From: JANYHH01 sp965249745
GTDB taxonomy: Bacteria; Deinococcota; Deinococci; Deinococcales; JAAFIG01
Assembly: GCA_965249745.1 (NCBI GenBank)
Contig: OZ252252.1
Coordinates: forward strand, 2,418,001 to 2,482,000
Length of the DNA stretch: 64,000 nt
Direction: 5' to 3'
Shown here: positions 1 through 8,449 of the stretch, piece by piece
How the letters are laid out: the number at the start of each line of letters is the position of its first letter
How positions within the stretch are numbered: the first letter of the stretch is position 1
The notes under the pieces: generated by a model
Seen by the model: only the letters and a program-made list of their open reading frames with translations
Database searches by the model: none
Told to the model about the DNA's origin: nothing
Program-made: the position numbers and the translations under genes

Positions 1-369
1 TATCCGCAGATTCGGGCTGGCTTGGTCAACATCGTGCAGGGAATGCGGCAAGCGCATCCGGACAGTCTGATCGTGCAGAACCGAGGCTTCGGGTTGCTGA
101 ACCAGACGGCCGAACTCGTGGACGCCGTGATGTTCGAGAATTTCTCGAGCTGGTACAGCTTCGACAAAAAAGTCTACGAGGCTGTCAACGGCGACCCGAG
201 CGCCGTGCTGCCGTACCAGAAACGCGGCCTGGTGGTGCTGAGCATGGATTACGCCGCGCCAAATCAGCAGGACCTGGTGACCCGCGATTACACCCGCGCC
301 AAGTCGTTCGGCTTCATTCCCTACGTGGCGACGATCCTGCTGGATCAGCTCTTCATTGCCACACCATGA
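1..369 (+). CDS. GH114-type glycosidase, C-terminal fragment (5' end outside window)
   Basis: The reading frame is open from base 1 to the TGA at 367-369, so only the last 122 residues are visible. The fragment matches the C-terminal half of the TIM-barrel domain in the next gene segment for segment: QNRGFGLL (versus QNGGFDLL), DAVMFENFSSW (versus DAVMHEVATTL), and RGLVVLSMDYA (versus RGGVVLAQDFA). The family is the GH114/TM1410 group, whose characterised members are secreted endo-alpha-1,4-polygalactosaminidases. The fragment ends soon after the barrel, so this copy lacks the C-terminal beta-propeller of its neighbour. It lies 82 bp before the second GH114 gene on the same strand, which suggests a tandem duplication followed by divergence. 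Family assignment is by motif; substrate is inferred. Confidence 0.75.
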   Translation, partial: YPQIRAGLVNIVQGMRQAHPDSLIVQNRGFGLLNQTAELVDAVMFENFSSWYSFDKKVYEAVNGDPSAVLPYQKRGLVVLSMDYAAPNQQDLVTRDYTRAKSFGFIPYVATILLDQLFIATP

Positions 370-451
370 GCGCCACGCCGTAAGTGCTGCCACACTGTAC
401 CAGCGCTTCAACCTCGAGCCAACTGCCTTCACGACAACTCCAGGAGTCTTC

Positions 452-2839
452 ATGACCAAACCTGTCCCCCCACCGCGCCGCCTGCCGTCCATGCTGAGCG
501 TCGTGGCGCTGAGCCTCGGCTTAGTCGCCTGCCAGCAAACCGCTCCCGAACCGCAGCAGCCGACCAGCCCCACTCTGACCGCGCAGGCGCTCTCCAACTC
601 GAGACTGGCGGGCATCAAATCGTTTGCCACGTACTACAACCTGCCCGACCTGCCGACGCTGGATCGGTTATCGAAATTGGAACTGGCCATCGTGCAACCC
701 AATATCACTGACGACCAGCGCCGCGCGATTCAGACCCTCGGGAACGCCGTCGTGTACTTAGCTATCGGTGAGATCGGACCCGGTAACAATTACTACGTCG
801 GCGGGCAGACGCTGACCGGGCAGCAGATCATCAACCAGCACGGCGCTGACAACTGGTTCGTCGGCGTCAACAAAAGCTACAACGCGCCGCTCTTAAACCT
901 GACCAACCCGGCCGTGCGGAATTTCGTGCTCGAGCAAGCTGACGCGCTCTCAGATCGCGGTTTCGATGGCTTGTTCCTGGATACGGCCGACGATGCCGAG
1001 CTGTTCACCACGGGCAATCCCGTCCTGCGATTTGAGAATAGCTTCGTCGTGCTGAACGCCAACCGCCCCGATTACGCGACGATGAAACGCGCCTACATTG
1101 ACACGATCAAGGCGCTCCGCAGCACCCTGGGCACTCCGATCCTGATTCAGAACGGCGGCTTCGATCTGCTGCTGGACCGGGAGAACAACAACGACGGCTC
1201 TGAGCGTGTCGTGGACGCGGTCATGCACGAGGTCGCCACCACGCTGTACCGCCCGGTCGGGGGCAGCACGGACACGCTAGCTGCCGCGAATTACTCGAGC
1301 TGGCGCGACTACTACCGCGACACGAGCCTGCCCCAAGCGCAACGCGACGCCGACAAAAGCTTCCGCGACAACCGCGACGCCCACGCCAGAGAGTACCGAG
1401 GGCGCGGCGGTGTGGTGCTGGCGCAGGACTTCGCGGTTCCGGCGCGTCAAGATCTGATTTGCTGGGCGTACAGCCGCGCCAAATCGGAGCGCTGGGTTCC
1501 CAGTTACGCCGACGCCTTCTTCGCGCAACTGTTTGACTTTCCAGAAACGACGGCCGCCATCAAAGCCAACGAGGGCTGCGGGGGTTACAACTTCACCATC
1601 TCGCCCGATTACAGTTTGACCGCCACGCCCAGAGTCGCCTACAGCGCCCAGGGTCGCTCGAGCGCGCTGAGCCTAAAGCTTGGTTCAATCAAGGGTTACA
1701 ACGCCAACGTCACGTTCAGCCTGGGAACTCTGCCAGCGGGTATCACGGCCAATCTCACACCGGGCGTCGTCGCGGCAGGCTCGAGCGCACCCGTGACCCT
1801 GAACCTGAGTGTCACCTCGAGTCGCGCCCCCGGCGAGCTGATCGTGCCCGTCAGAGCCACCAGCCAGGGGTACACGACCGTTTACGACTTCCGCCTCGTT
1901 GTGGTCGCGCCCAACGAGCGCCTGCTGGTCACGAACGCGGGGAACAGCACGCTGCTAGCCTTCGACAACATTGCCACGCTGACTTCCGCCTCGAGCGCCC
2001 AGGTTGGGGCGAGTGGCATCCGGCAGGGCTGGTCGGTGATCGCCGATGCCAACGGGTATAGCTACGTCGCCGAGCGCGTCAGCGACCCGAGCACTCCGGC
2101 GCGAATCCTCAAGTACGCGCCGTACAACCTGTCCATGCCGGTTCAGGAGATCACACAAGGACTTAACCTGCCGACGGGTTTGGCGGTGGACGCGAGCGGT
2201 AGCTTATTTGTCGCCAACTTTGGAGGGACCGCCCAGGGCAATAACCCTTGCACCGACGGTGAGGTGATCCGTTTCGCCCCAGGTTCAAGCCTCAAATCTG
2301 GCGGCTTCACAATCACCACCAATCCCAATCTGGTTTACGGCTGCCCGAAGCAGCTCGCGTTCGGGGCGGACGGGCGATTGTGGGTGACGACCTCGTTCGG
2401 CTTGCTGCTCTCGTACAGCCACACCGGCACAACCGCGCAACTCGAGACAGTCACGCAATTTTCTGGGAGCATCAGCGAGATCAACAGCCTGACTTTTGAT
2501 GCCGCCGGGAACCTTTGGATCAGCGGCAAGCTCGGGACAGCCGGGACCGTCTTGAAACTGCCCGCCACCAAGCTTCCGGCAGCAGTCGCCAACCCGTACA
2601 CCGTCAACATACCCTCGAGTGACGTGACGGTCTATCACAACGGCTTGTACGAACCCTTTGGTTTGAGCTTCGACGCGGCTGGGAACCTTTGGGTCGTCAA
2701 TCAAACGGATGCCAGTGGCACGGGACCCGGCGGTCTTCTGGAGTTCACCGCCGCCAGCCTCGGCGCGTCCACCGCCACGCCAGCGTTGACCCTGCCGCTC
2801 CCCTCGAGATTCACGCTGGCTGTAGCAGTTCAACGCTAA
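452..2839 (+). CDS. Lipoprotein: GH114-type endo-alpha-1,4-galactosaminidase domain plus NHL-like beta-propeller
   Basis: 795 aa. The ATG at 452 is chosen because CAGGAG lies just upstream and the first residues then form a lipoprotein signal: basic start, hydrophobic core, lipobox LVAC with Cys27. Residues about 40-375 form a GH114/TM1410-type barrel, with YLAIGEIG and GFDGLFLDT (acidic residues near 172 and 177) as the usual family landmarks. About 375-500 looks like an Ig-like spacer. About 505-795 carries repeated blades of the form G-x-L-(W/F)-V/I, typical of NHL/SMP-30-like propellers. Expected role: surface-anchored cleavage of alpha-1,4-linked galactosamine polymers, with the propeller possibly binding polymer or protein. 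The downstream transporter and amino-sugar catabolic genes support this. The exact substrate is inferred. Confidence 0.8.
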   Translation: MTKPVPPPRRLPSMLSVVALSLGLVACQQTAPEPQQPTSPTLTAQALSNSRLAGIKSFATYYNLPDLPTLDRLSKLELAIVQPNITDDQRRAIQTLGNAVVYLAIGEIGPGNNYYVGGQTLTGQQIINQHGADNWFVGVNKSYNAPLLNLTNPAVRNFVLEQADALSDRGFDGLFLDTADDAELFTTGNPVLRFENSFVVLNANRPDYATMKRAYIDTIKALRSTLGTPILIQNGGFDLLLDRENNNDGSERVVDAVMHEVATTLYRPVGGSTDTLAAANYSSWRDYYRDTSLPQAQRDADKSFRDNRDAHAREYRGRGGVVLAQDFAVPARQDLICWAYSRAKSERWVPSYADAFFAQLFDFPETTAAIKANEGCGGYNFTISPDYSLTATPRVAYSAQGRSSALSLKLGSIKGYNANVTFSLGTLPAGITANLTPGVVAAGSSAPVTLNLSVTSSRAPGELIVPVRATSQGYTTVYDFRLVVVAPNERLLVTNAGNSTLLAFDNIATLTSASSAQVGASGIRQGWSVIADANGYSYVAERVSDPSTPARILKYAPYNLSMPVQEITQGLNLPTGLAVDASGSLFVANFGGTAQGNNPCTDGEVIRFAPGSSLKSGGFTITTNPNLVYGCPKQLAFGADGRLWVTTSFGLLLSYSHTGTTAQLETVTQFSGSISEINSLTFDAAGNLWISGKLGTAGTVLKLPATKLPAAVANPYTVNIPSSDVTVYHNGLYEPFGLSFDAAGNLWVVNQTDASGTGPGGLLEFTAASLGASTATPALTLPLPSRFTLAVAVQR

Positions 2840-2894
2840 ACAGTTCTACCTAACACCTCTATCTAGCACCAGTCGCGCCCGACCAAGGAGACCC

Positions 2895-4160
2895 ATGAAA
2901 CGAATCGCCCTGCACTTGCTCGCCCTCGCCGCCATGACCGCCTCGAGTGCGCTGGCCGTGACCAACATTCAGTACGCCACCTGGGACGGCACGCGCCAGA
3001 AGACCGACGAGGCATTGATCGCCAGCTTCAACAAATCGCACGGCGACATCAAAGTGGATTACAACCTCGTGCCGTGGGGCGTGTACTGGCAGAAGGCGGC
3101 CGCGATGACGGCGGGCGGTAGCACCTTTGACGTGATGTGGATGAACTTGGATAACTTCCCGTTCTACGCCTCGCAGGGTGCGCTCAGCCCGATCACGCTG
3201 AGCGGCGGCGCGGGGGTGGGTCTGAATCAGGCTCGAGTCAACCCGTACCGTGTGGACGGCAAGCTCTACGGCGTACCGCTCGGACCGCAAGCGGTCACGG
3301 TTTACATCAACCGTGCGCTGTTCAAGGAACGCGGCGTGCCCGTCCCGACCTCAGGCTGGACGTTTGACGAGATGCTGAGTGCCGCCAAGAAGCTGACCTT
3401 TGAAAAGGACGGCAAGAAAGTCTGGGGCATCAACGGCAGCGACCTCCAGATTGACTCCGAGTACGGCATGAGCTTCTACTACTCGGCGGGCGGCTCGAGC
3501 ATTATCAAGAAGAGCGGTTCCGGGTACGTGCCGAACCTCGACGCGACCTTTCAGAGCACCGCGCAGAAACTCTTGGACTTAATTTATAAGGACAAGGTTT
3601 CGGCCGGACCGAGCGAGGTCTCGCAGCAAAGCTACCAGATGTTCCTGGCGGGTCAGCTTGGCATTTACGTGCTGGGAAGCTGGATGACTTCGGTCTGGCC
3701 GCAGAACCCCGACTTGGACTGGGCCTTCGCCCCGTTCCCGGCGATGTCCGCCAGCAAGCCCCGCCCCGTGTTCAGCGCTCACGCCCTGGTCATCCCGAGC
3801 GCCAGCAAGAACAAGGAAGCTGCGCAAACCCTGCTGGAATGGCTGACCACGAACGCGCAATCGCAGCGCACCCTGGCGCAACGCTCCCTGCTTCCGACGC
3901 TGGCCGAACAGTTCCAGAGCCTGTTCCTGCAATCGCTGCCGGGGCGGAACGCGCAAACGGTCGTCTCGCAGCTTGGAAATTCGGTCATCAACAATGCTGA
4001 CGTTCGCAACCTGAACAACCTGCCGGAAGTGCTGGGCGAGTTGAGCAAGAACATGAACCTGGCCTGGACCGGCAACTTGCCGCTGGCCCAAGCACTGAAG
4101 CAGGCCAGCGCGGGCATGGCGGGGCTGCTGGCGCAATCGAAGCCGCTCGGCGCAAAATGA
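2895..4160 (+). CDS. Sugar ABC transporter substrate-binding protein 1 (CUT1 type)
   Basis: 421 aa with a Sec signal peptide (MKRIALHLLALAAMTAS, cleavage near SALA). It is a family 1 extracellular solute-binding protein: N-terminal YATWDGTRQKTDEALI, then a WGVYWQKAAAMTAGG segment and the DVMWMNLDNFPFY hinge region. An AAGGAG site precedes the ATG. It opens the importer block and is followed after 114 bp by two permeases. It is a clear paralogue of the protein at 6161-7444; they share long identical blocks such as YATWD.TR and FDVMWMNLDN. Likely role: periplasmic or cell-surface capture of oligosaccharides released by the GH114 enzymes (inference from position). Confidence 0.92.
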   Translation: MKRIALHLLALAAMTASSALAVTNIQYATWDGTRQKTDEALIASFNKSHGDIKVDYNLVPWGVYWQKAAAMTAGGSTFDVMWMNLDNFPFYASQGALSPITLSGGAGVGLNQARVNPYRVDGKLYGVPLGPQAVTVYINRALFKERGVPVPTSGWTFDEMLSAAKKLTFEKDGKKVWGINGSDLQIDSEYGMSFYYSAGGSSIIKKSGSGYVPNLDATFQSTAQKLLDLIYKDKVSAGPSEVSQQSYQMFLAGQLGIYVLGSWMTSVWPQNPDLDWAFAPFPAMSASKPRPVFSAHALVIPSASKNKEAAQTLLEWLTTNAQSQRTLAQRSLLPTLAEQFQSLFLQSLPGRNAQTVVSQLGNSVINNADVRNLNNLPEVLGELSKNMNLAWTGNLPLAQALKQASAGMAGLLAQSKPLGAK

Positions 4161-4274
4161 CCTGACCCACAGCTCGAGCCACCAAGCGCAGCCCGATAGA
4201 ACAAGCGCAGCCGGAACGTATAGCTCCAGACTCGAGATTTATTCTGCCCTCCGCGCTCAGCAAAGGAGTTCACC

Positions 4275-5204
4275 GTGACCGCCTCGAAACTCAGATCAAC
4301 CCTCACGGCAGGGCGCGGCAAAGGCTCGAGTCTGCGCCGCGAGGAAGCCTTCTGGGGGCTGGTGCTGATGCTTCCCAGCACGCTCGGGATCATGATCTTT
4401 GCGATTCTCCCGATCATCGGGAGTTTCGGGATTTCCTTTACCGACTGGGGCGGTCTGAGCGCCCCGCACTGGACGGGCGTTGAGAATTATCGTCAGGCAC
4501 TGTCTGATGACAAGGCAATCGGGTCCATCTGGCGCACGCTGATCTTTACCCTGATTTCCGTGCCGCTCGGACTTGGGGTGTCGGTCGTGCTGGCATCGTT
4601 GATCCAGAACCTGCGCCTGTCCGGGGTGCGGAGCTTCTTTCGCACGCTGTACTACCTGCCGATGGTCACGATCGGCGTGGCGACGGCGCTGCTGTGGAGC
4701 GTGCTGTTCTCCGGTCAGGGCCCGATTAACCTGCCGTTGCAGGTCCTGGGCATCCAGGGACCGGCATGGCTGACCTCGCCGGATACGGTCCTGACGGCGA
4801 TTGCGATTTACAGCGTTTGGCAGGGCGCGGGAGCCAGCATCATCCTGTTCCTGGCGGCGCTCTCCAACGTCTCCAAGGAACTCTACGAGGCCGCGCAAAT
4901 GGACGGCGCGCGAGCCTGGCACCTGTTTCGCTTCATCACCCTGCCGATGATTAGCCCGACGATTTTCCTGGTGCTGATTCTGTCCCTGATCGGCAGCTTA
5001 CAGGTCTTCGAGGCGGTCCTGGTGATGAGCAAGGGCGGTCCGGGAGACTCGAGCGTCACGATTGCCATGTACATCTACAAGACTGGGTTCACGTACTTCA
5101 AAATGGGCTATGCCACGGCGCTGGCGTGGTTGCTGTCCTTGGCGCTGGCGGTGCTGATGCTGTTGCAGTGGCGTTTGCAGAAATCCTGGGTGCATTATGA
5201 ATAA
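4275..5204 (+). CDS. Sugar ABC transporter permease (MalF/UgpA type)
   Basis: 309 aa, about six membrane segments. The GTG start follows AAAGGAG by 5 bp. The cytoplasmic coupling loop with the EAA-type signature is visible (ELYEAAQMDGARAWHLFRFITLP), as expected for a MalF-like CUT1 permease. The gene overlaps the next permease by 8 bp, so the pair is translationally coupled. It would form the membrane channel with the 5197-6078 product. No ATP-binding subunit is encoded in the visible part of the locus; CUT1 systems often borrow a shared MsmK/UgpC-like ATPase. Confidence 0.93.
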   Translation: MTASKLRSTLTAGRGKGSSLRREEAFWGLVLMLPSTLGIMIFAILPIIGSFGISFTDWGGLSAPHWTGVENYRQALSDDKAIGSIWRTLIFTLISVPLGLGVSVVLASLIQNLRLSGVRSFFRTLYYLPMVTIGVATALLWSVLFSGQGPINLPLQVLGIQGPAWLTSPDTVLTAIAIYSVWQGAGASIILFLAALSNVSKELYEAAQMDGARAWHLFRFITLPMISPTIFLVLILSLIGSLQVFEAVLVMSKGGPGDSSVTIAMYIYKTGFTYFKMGYATALAWLLSLALAVLMLLQWRLQKSWVHYE

Positions 5205-6078
5205 CCCGTCCACCCTGCCGGGTCGCGTGTCAGATCACGACCAGCCGCGCCGATCCTTCCCGCATCGCCGTGAGCGCTGGGGCATCGTGGCGCTGCTAGT
5301 GCTGGGTGCGACCCTGATCGTCGTGCCGTTCTACTGGATGATCCTGCTGGCGTTCAAGACGCCCGCCGAGGCCTACGCCTGGCCGCCGACGTTGTGGCCG
5401 CAAACCTGGACGCTGGAAAATTTCAAAGGTCTGTTCGATACGATCCCGTTTCTACGGATGTTCTGGAACTCGTTCTGGACCTCAGCCCTGATCGCCACGA
5501 TGAACATCGCCACCGGCGCACCGGCCGCCTACGCTTTCGCCCGGCTGCGCTTCCCAGGGCGCGGTGTCTGGTTCGGAACGCATTTGCTCTCCATGATCGT
5601 GCCGTGGCAGATCACGATCGTCCCGGTCTTCCTGTTGGTTCGCGCCCTGGGCTGGTACGACTCGTACATGGCGCTGATCGTGCCGAGCATCGCCAGCGGC
5701 TTCAGCGTGTTTCTGCTGTACCAGTTCTTCAAGAGCCTACCTCGGTCACTCGAGGAGAGCGTGCTGATAGACGGCGGGAGCTGGTTCACGGCGCTGCGGC
5801 ACATTGCCTTGCCCACCTCGAGCGGGGCATTAGCGGCGGGTTGGTTGCTGGCGTTCCTGGGCAACTGGCAGTCGTTCCTGTGGCCGCTGATCGTGCTGCA
5901 ATCCGAGGAGAAGATGGTGCTCCCGGTCGGCTTGCTGTATCTGCAAAACCAGTTCTCGGTAAATGTGCCGGTGCTGATGGCGGGGGCGACGCTGGCCACA
6001 CTTCCAACGATCATCGCCTACATTTTCTTGCAGCGGTATCTGACGAATTCAGCCGTCTCGAGCGGCTTGAAGGGGTGA
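5197..6078 (+). CDS. Sugar ABC transporter permease (MalG/UgpE type)
   Basis: 293 aa with six predicted membrane helices. The EAA loop is SLEESVLIDGGSWFTALRHI followed by ALPTSSG, typical of MalG-like permeases. The ATG lies inside the last codons of the upstream permease (8 bp overlap). After the stop comes an 82 bp gap with three CTCGAG-related steps, then the second binding protein. Function: second half of the importer channel. Its position directly between two binding-protein genes indicates one channel served by two receptors. Confidence 0.93.
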   Translation: MNNPSTLPGRVSDHDQPRRSFPHRRERWGIVALLVLGATLIVVPFYWMILLAFKTPAEAYAWPPTLWPQTWTLENFKGLFDTIPFLRMFWNSFWTSALIATMNIATGAPAAYAFARLRFPGRGVWFGTHLLSMIVPWQITIVPVFLLVRALGWYDSYMALIVPSIASGFSVFLLYQFFKSLPRSLEESVLIDGGSWFTALRHIALPTSSGALAAGWLLAFLGNWQSFLWPLIVLQSEEKMVLPVGLLYLQNQFSVNVPVLMAGATLATLPTIIAYIFLQRYLTNSAVSSGLKG

Positions 6079-6160
6079 GACTCGAGGGGTTGAGGCTTAA
6101 GAGGTTGAAGATTAAGGGTGCAGTTCGGACAGTTTTGGCAGGACCGCTCAAGGAGGACGT

Positions 6161-7444
6161 ATGAAGAAAGCGTTATTGGCGCTCGCGCTGGTTTCCGGTT
6201 CCGCCCTGTTGGCCGTCTCGAGTCTGGCGCAGACCGGGGTGACGATTCAGTACGCGACCTGGGACGCGACGCGTCGCCCGCTGGACGAAAAAGTCATCAA
6301 GGCGTTTGAAGCCTCGCACCCGAACATCAAAGTCAAGTACAACCTCGTGCCGTGGGACGCCTACTGGCAAAAGGCGGCCGCGATGACGGCCGGGGGCGTG
6401 ACCTTTGACGTGATGTGGATGAACTTGGACAACCTGCCATTCTACGTGTCTCAGGGCGCGCTCGAGGGGCTGACGCTGACGCCCGCCGAATCGAAAGTCG
6501 TCCCAGCCGCGATGATTGCACCGTACCGAACCAAGGAGGGCAAAGTTTACGGGATTCCGCTCGGGCCGCAGGCGGTCAGCGTTTACGTCAACCGCGAACT
6601 GTTCAAGAAACGCGGCGTGCCGCTGCCGACGAAAGCCTGGACCTGGGACCAGATGGTGAGCGCCGCCAAGAAACTCACCTACACTGAGGGCGGCAAAAAA
6701 TATTGGGGCATCAACGGGCAAGACTTACAGATTGACCTCGAGTACGGCACGAGCTTCTTGTACACCTTCGGCGGCTCGAGTCCGATCAAGCGCACGGCGA
6801 CCGGCTACGCCTCTAACCTGGACGCCAGCTTCAAAAGCACGGCCCAGCGGTTGTACGACTTGGTGTACAAGGACAAGGTGGCACCGTCGGTCAAAGAGGT
6901 GACGCAGGCCGGGTATCAGATTTTCCTGGCTGGGCAGTTGGGAATTTACATTGAGGGAACCTGGATGACGGGGGTGCTGAACGGCAATCCGAAGCTGGAC
7001 TGGGCCTTCGCGCCGTTCCCAACGCTGAAAGCCGGTGACAAACCGAGGGTCAGCACGAGCGCTCACGCCCTCGTGATCCCCAAAGGCGCGAAAGAAAAAG
7101 TCGCCGCTTTGGCGTTCGCCAAGTACGTCACGACCGACGCCTCCGCCCAGAACCTGATCGCCACCAACGGCGCGCTCGCCACGAACGCCGATGGCTACAA
7201 GCAGCAGTTCAGCCAGTCCTTGCCGAAGCGCAACACCGAAGTCATCATTGAGCAGCTCAAAACAGGCTTCATTATCAACTCGGACGTGCGACTGGTCAGC
7301 AACCTGCCGGAAGTTTTGGGGGCGCTCAACACAGCGCTGAACCTGGCCTGGCAGGGCAACGGCAAGCTGGACGACGCGATCACCAAGGCGAGCGCGGACA
7401 TGGACAAACTCTTGGCGCAATCGAAGGTGCTCGAGTTTAAGTGA
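6161..7444 (+). CDS. Sugar ABC transporter substrate-binding protein 2 (CUT1 type)
   Basis: 427 aa; strong AAGGAGG site 6 bp before the ATG; Sec signal ending near SSLAQ. It is paralogous to the 2895-4160 product over its full length (YATWDATRRPLDEK, WDAYWQKAAAMTAGG, DVMWMNLDNLPFY, LGPQAV.VY.NRELFK). The two copies are clearly diverged, so different ligands (for example different chain lengths, or GalN versus GalNAc or Gal units) are plausible but unproven. It lies downstream of the permeases and upstream of the intracellular catabolic genes, in the same direction. Confidence 0.92.
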   Translation: MKKALLALALVSGSALLAVSSLAQTGVTIQYATWDATRRPLDEKVIKAFEASHPNIKVKYNLVPWDAYWQKAAAMTAGGVTFDVMWMNLDNLPFYVSQGALEGLTLTPAESKVVPAAMIAPYRTKEGKVYGIPLGPQAVSVYVNRELFKKRGVPLPTKAWTWDQMVSAAKKLTYTEGGKKYWGINGQDLQIDLEYGTSFLYTFGGSSPIKRTATGYASNLDASFKSTAQRLYDLVYKDKVAPSVKEVTQAGYQIFLAGQLGIYIEGTWMTGVLNGNPKLDWAFAPFPTLKAGDKPRVSTSAHALVIPKGAKEKVAALAFAKYVTTDASAQNLIATNGALATNADGYKQQFSQSLPKRNTEVIIEQLKTGFIINSDVRLVSNLPEVLGALNTALNLAWQGNGKLDDAITKASADMDKLLAQSKVLEFK

Positions 7445-7540
7445 AATTATGAGCTTGGTTCGACGGGCGTTTTTGGTGGAGCGGCATTTGGCCAGGCTTG
7501 GGAACCCTTCTCGAGAAACCCTTTCTAGAAAGAGGCATTT

Positions 7541-8449
7541 GTGATCGCCGTGATTTGTTTACACCCCTCGATAGACCGCACCCTCGAGTTGTCGCAACCG
7601 CTCGAGGTGGGGGGCTTGCAGCGCACCGTTCGCGTGTGGGAGCGGGCGGGCGGCAAGGGGGTCAATGTCGCAGCCGTCTTGGCGGCGCTCGGCGGGGAGG
7701 CTCAGGTGATTCTGCCGGTGGCGGGCGCGAACGGCGCGAAGCTAGGGCAGCTCTTAGAGCGCCAGGGAGTCTCGAGCTTGACGTTGGAGGTGGCGGGAGA
7801 GACGCGGGAGTGTCAGGCGATTCTGGACGGCGGGGCGCACCCGACCGAGATCAACGAATCCGGCCCGGCGCTCGGTGAAGACGATCTGGCGAGGCTCGAG
7901 CGGTTGATTCCCGACGACGCGAGCTGGGTGGTGCTGTCCGGCAGCCTCGCGCCGGGTCTGTCGGCGGCGGCGTTCGGAGCCTGGGTGGGGCGGCTCAGCG
8001 CTCGGTTTCAGACTGCCGTGGATAGCTCCGGGGCGGCGCTCGCGGCGGCGCTGGAAAATGGTGCGAATCTGGTCAAACCGAACAGCAGCGAACTCGCGTG
8101 GCTGGGACTCGCTGGGCTAGGGTACACCCCGCATGAACTCTGGGCGAAGTACCGTGCGCGGGTGCTGCACTCGAGGGGCGCGGACGGGCTGGAATACGTC
8201 GGTCCCGAAGGCGAGTTGCAGCAGTCCGCTTTTTCTATCAAGGTCATCAGTCCGGTCGGCGCGGGCGACGCGACCCTAGCCGGATTCCTGCTGGCCCTCG
8301 AGCGGGGCGAAGCTGTGCCGGAGGCGCTGCGTCTGGCGAACGCCTGTGGAGCCGCCGCCTGTCTCGAGTCGGTCGCGGGCGTCGTCAATCCCGAGCGGGT
8401 GCGAGCCTTGTTAGACCCAGTGTTGGACCTCGAGGTCGTGCATGGCTGA
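7541..8449 (+). CDS. PfkB-family sugar-phosphate kinase (tagatose-6-phosphate kinase / 1-phosphofructokinase type)
   Basis: 302 aa, the usual length for LacC/FruK proteins. N-terminal CLHPSIDRTLEL, the AGGKGVNVA substrate loop, VLSGSLAPGLS, and the PfkB signature SPVGAGDATLAGFLLAL with the catalytic Asp of GAGD. The GTG start follows GAAAGAGG. Known reaction of the family: ATP-dependent phosphorylation of a ketose phosphate at C1. With an AgaS-like deaminase and a class II aldolase alongside, conversion of tagatose-6-P to tagatose-1,6-bisP is the best guess. 1-Phosphofructokinase activity is the main alternative. The 3' end overlaps the next gene by 8 bp. Confidence 0.85.
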   Translation: MIAVICLHPSIDRTLELSQPLEVGGLQRTVRVWERAGGKGVNVAAVLAALGGEAQVILPVAGANGAKLGQLLERQGVSSLTLEVAGETRECQAILDGGAHPTEINESGPALGEDDLARLERLIPDDASWVVLSGSLAPGLSAAAFGAWVGRLSARFQTAVDSSGAALAAALENGANLVKPNSSELAWLGLAGLGYTPHELWAKYRARVLHSRGADGLEYVGPEGELQQSAFSIKVISPVGAGDATLAGFLLALERGEAVPEALRLANACGAAACLESVAGVVNPERVRALLDPVLDLEVVHG

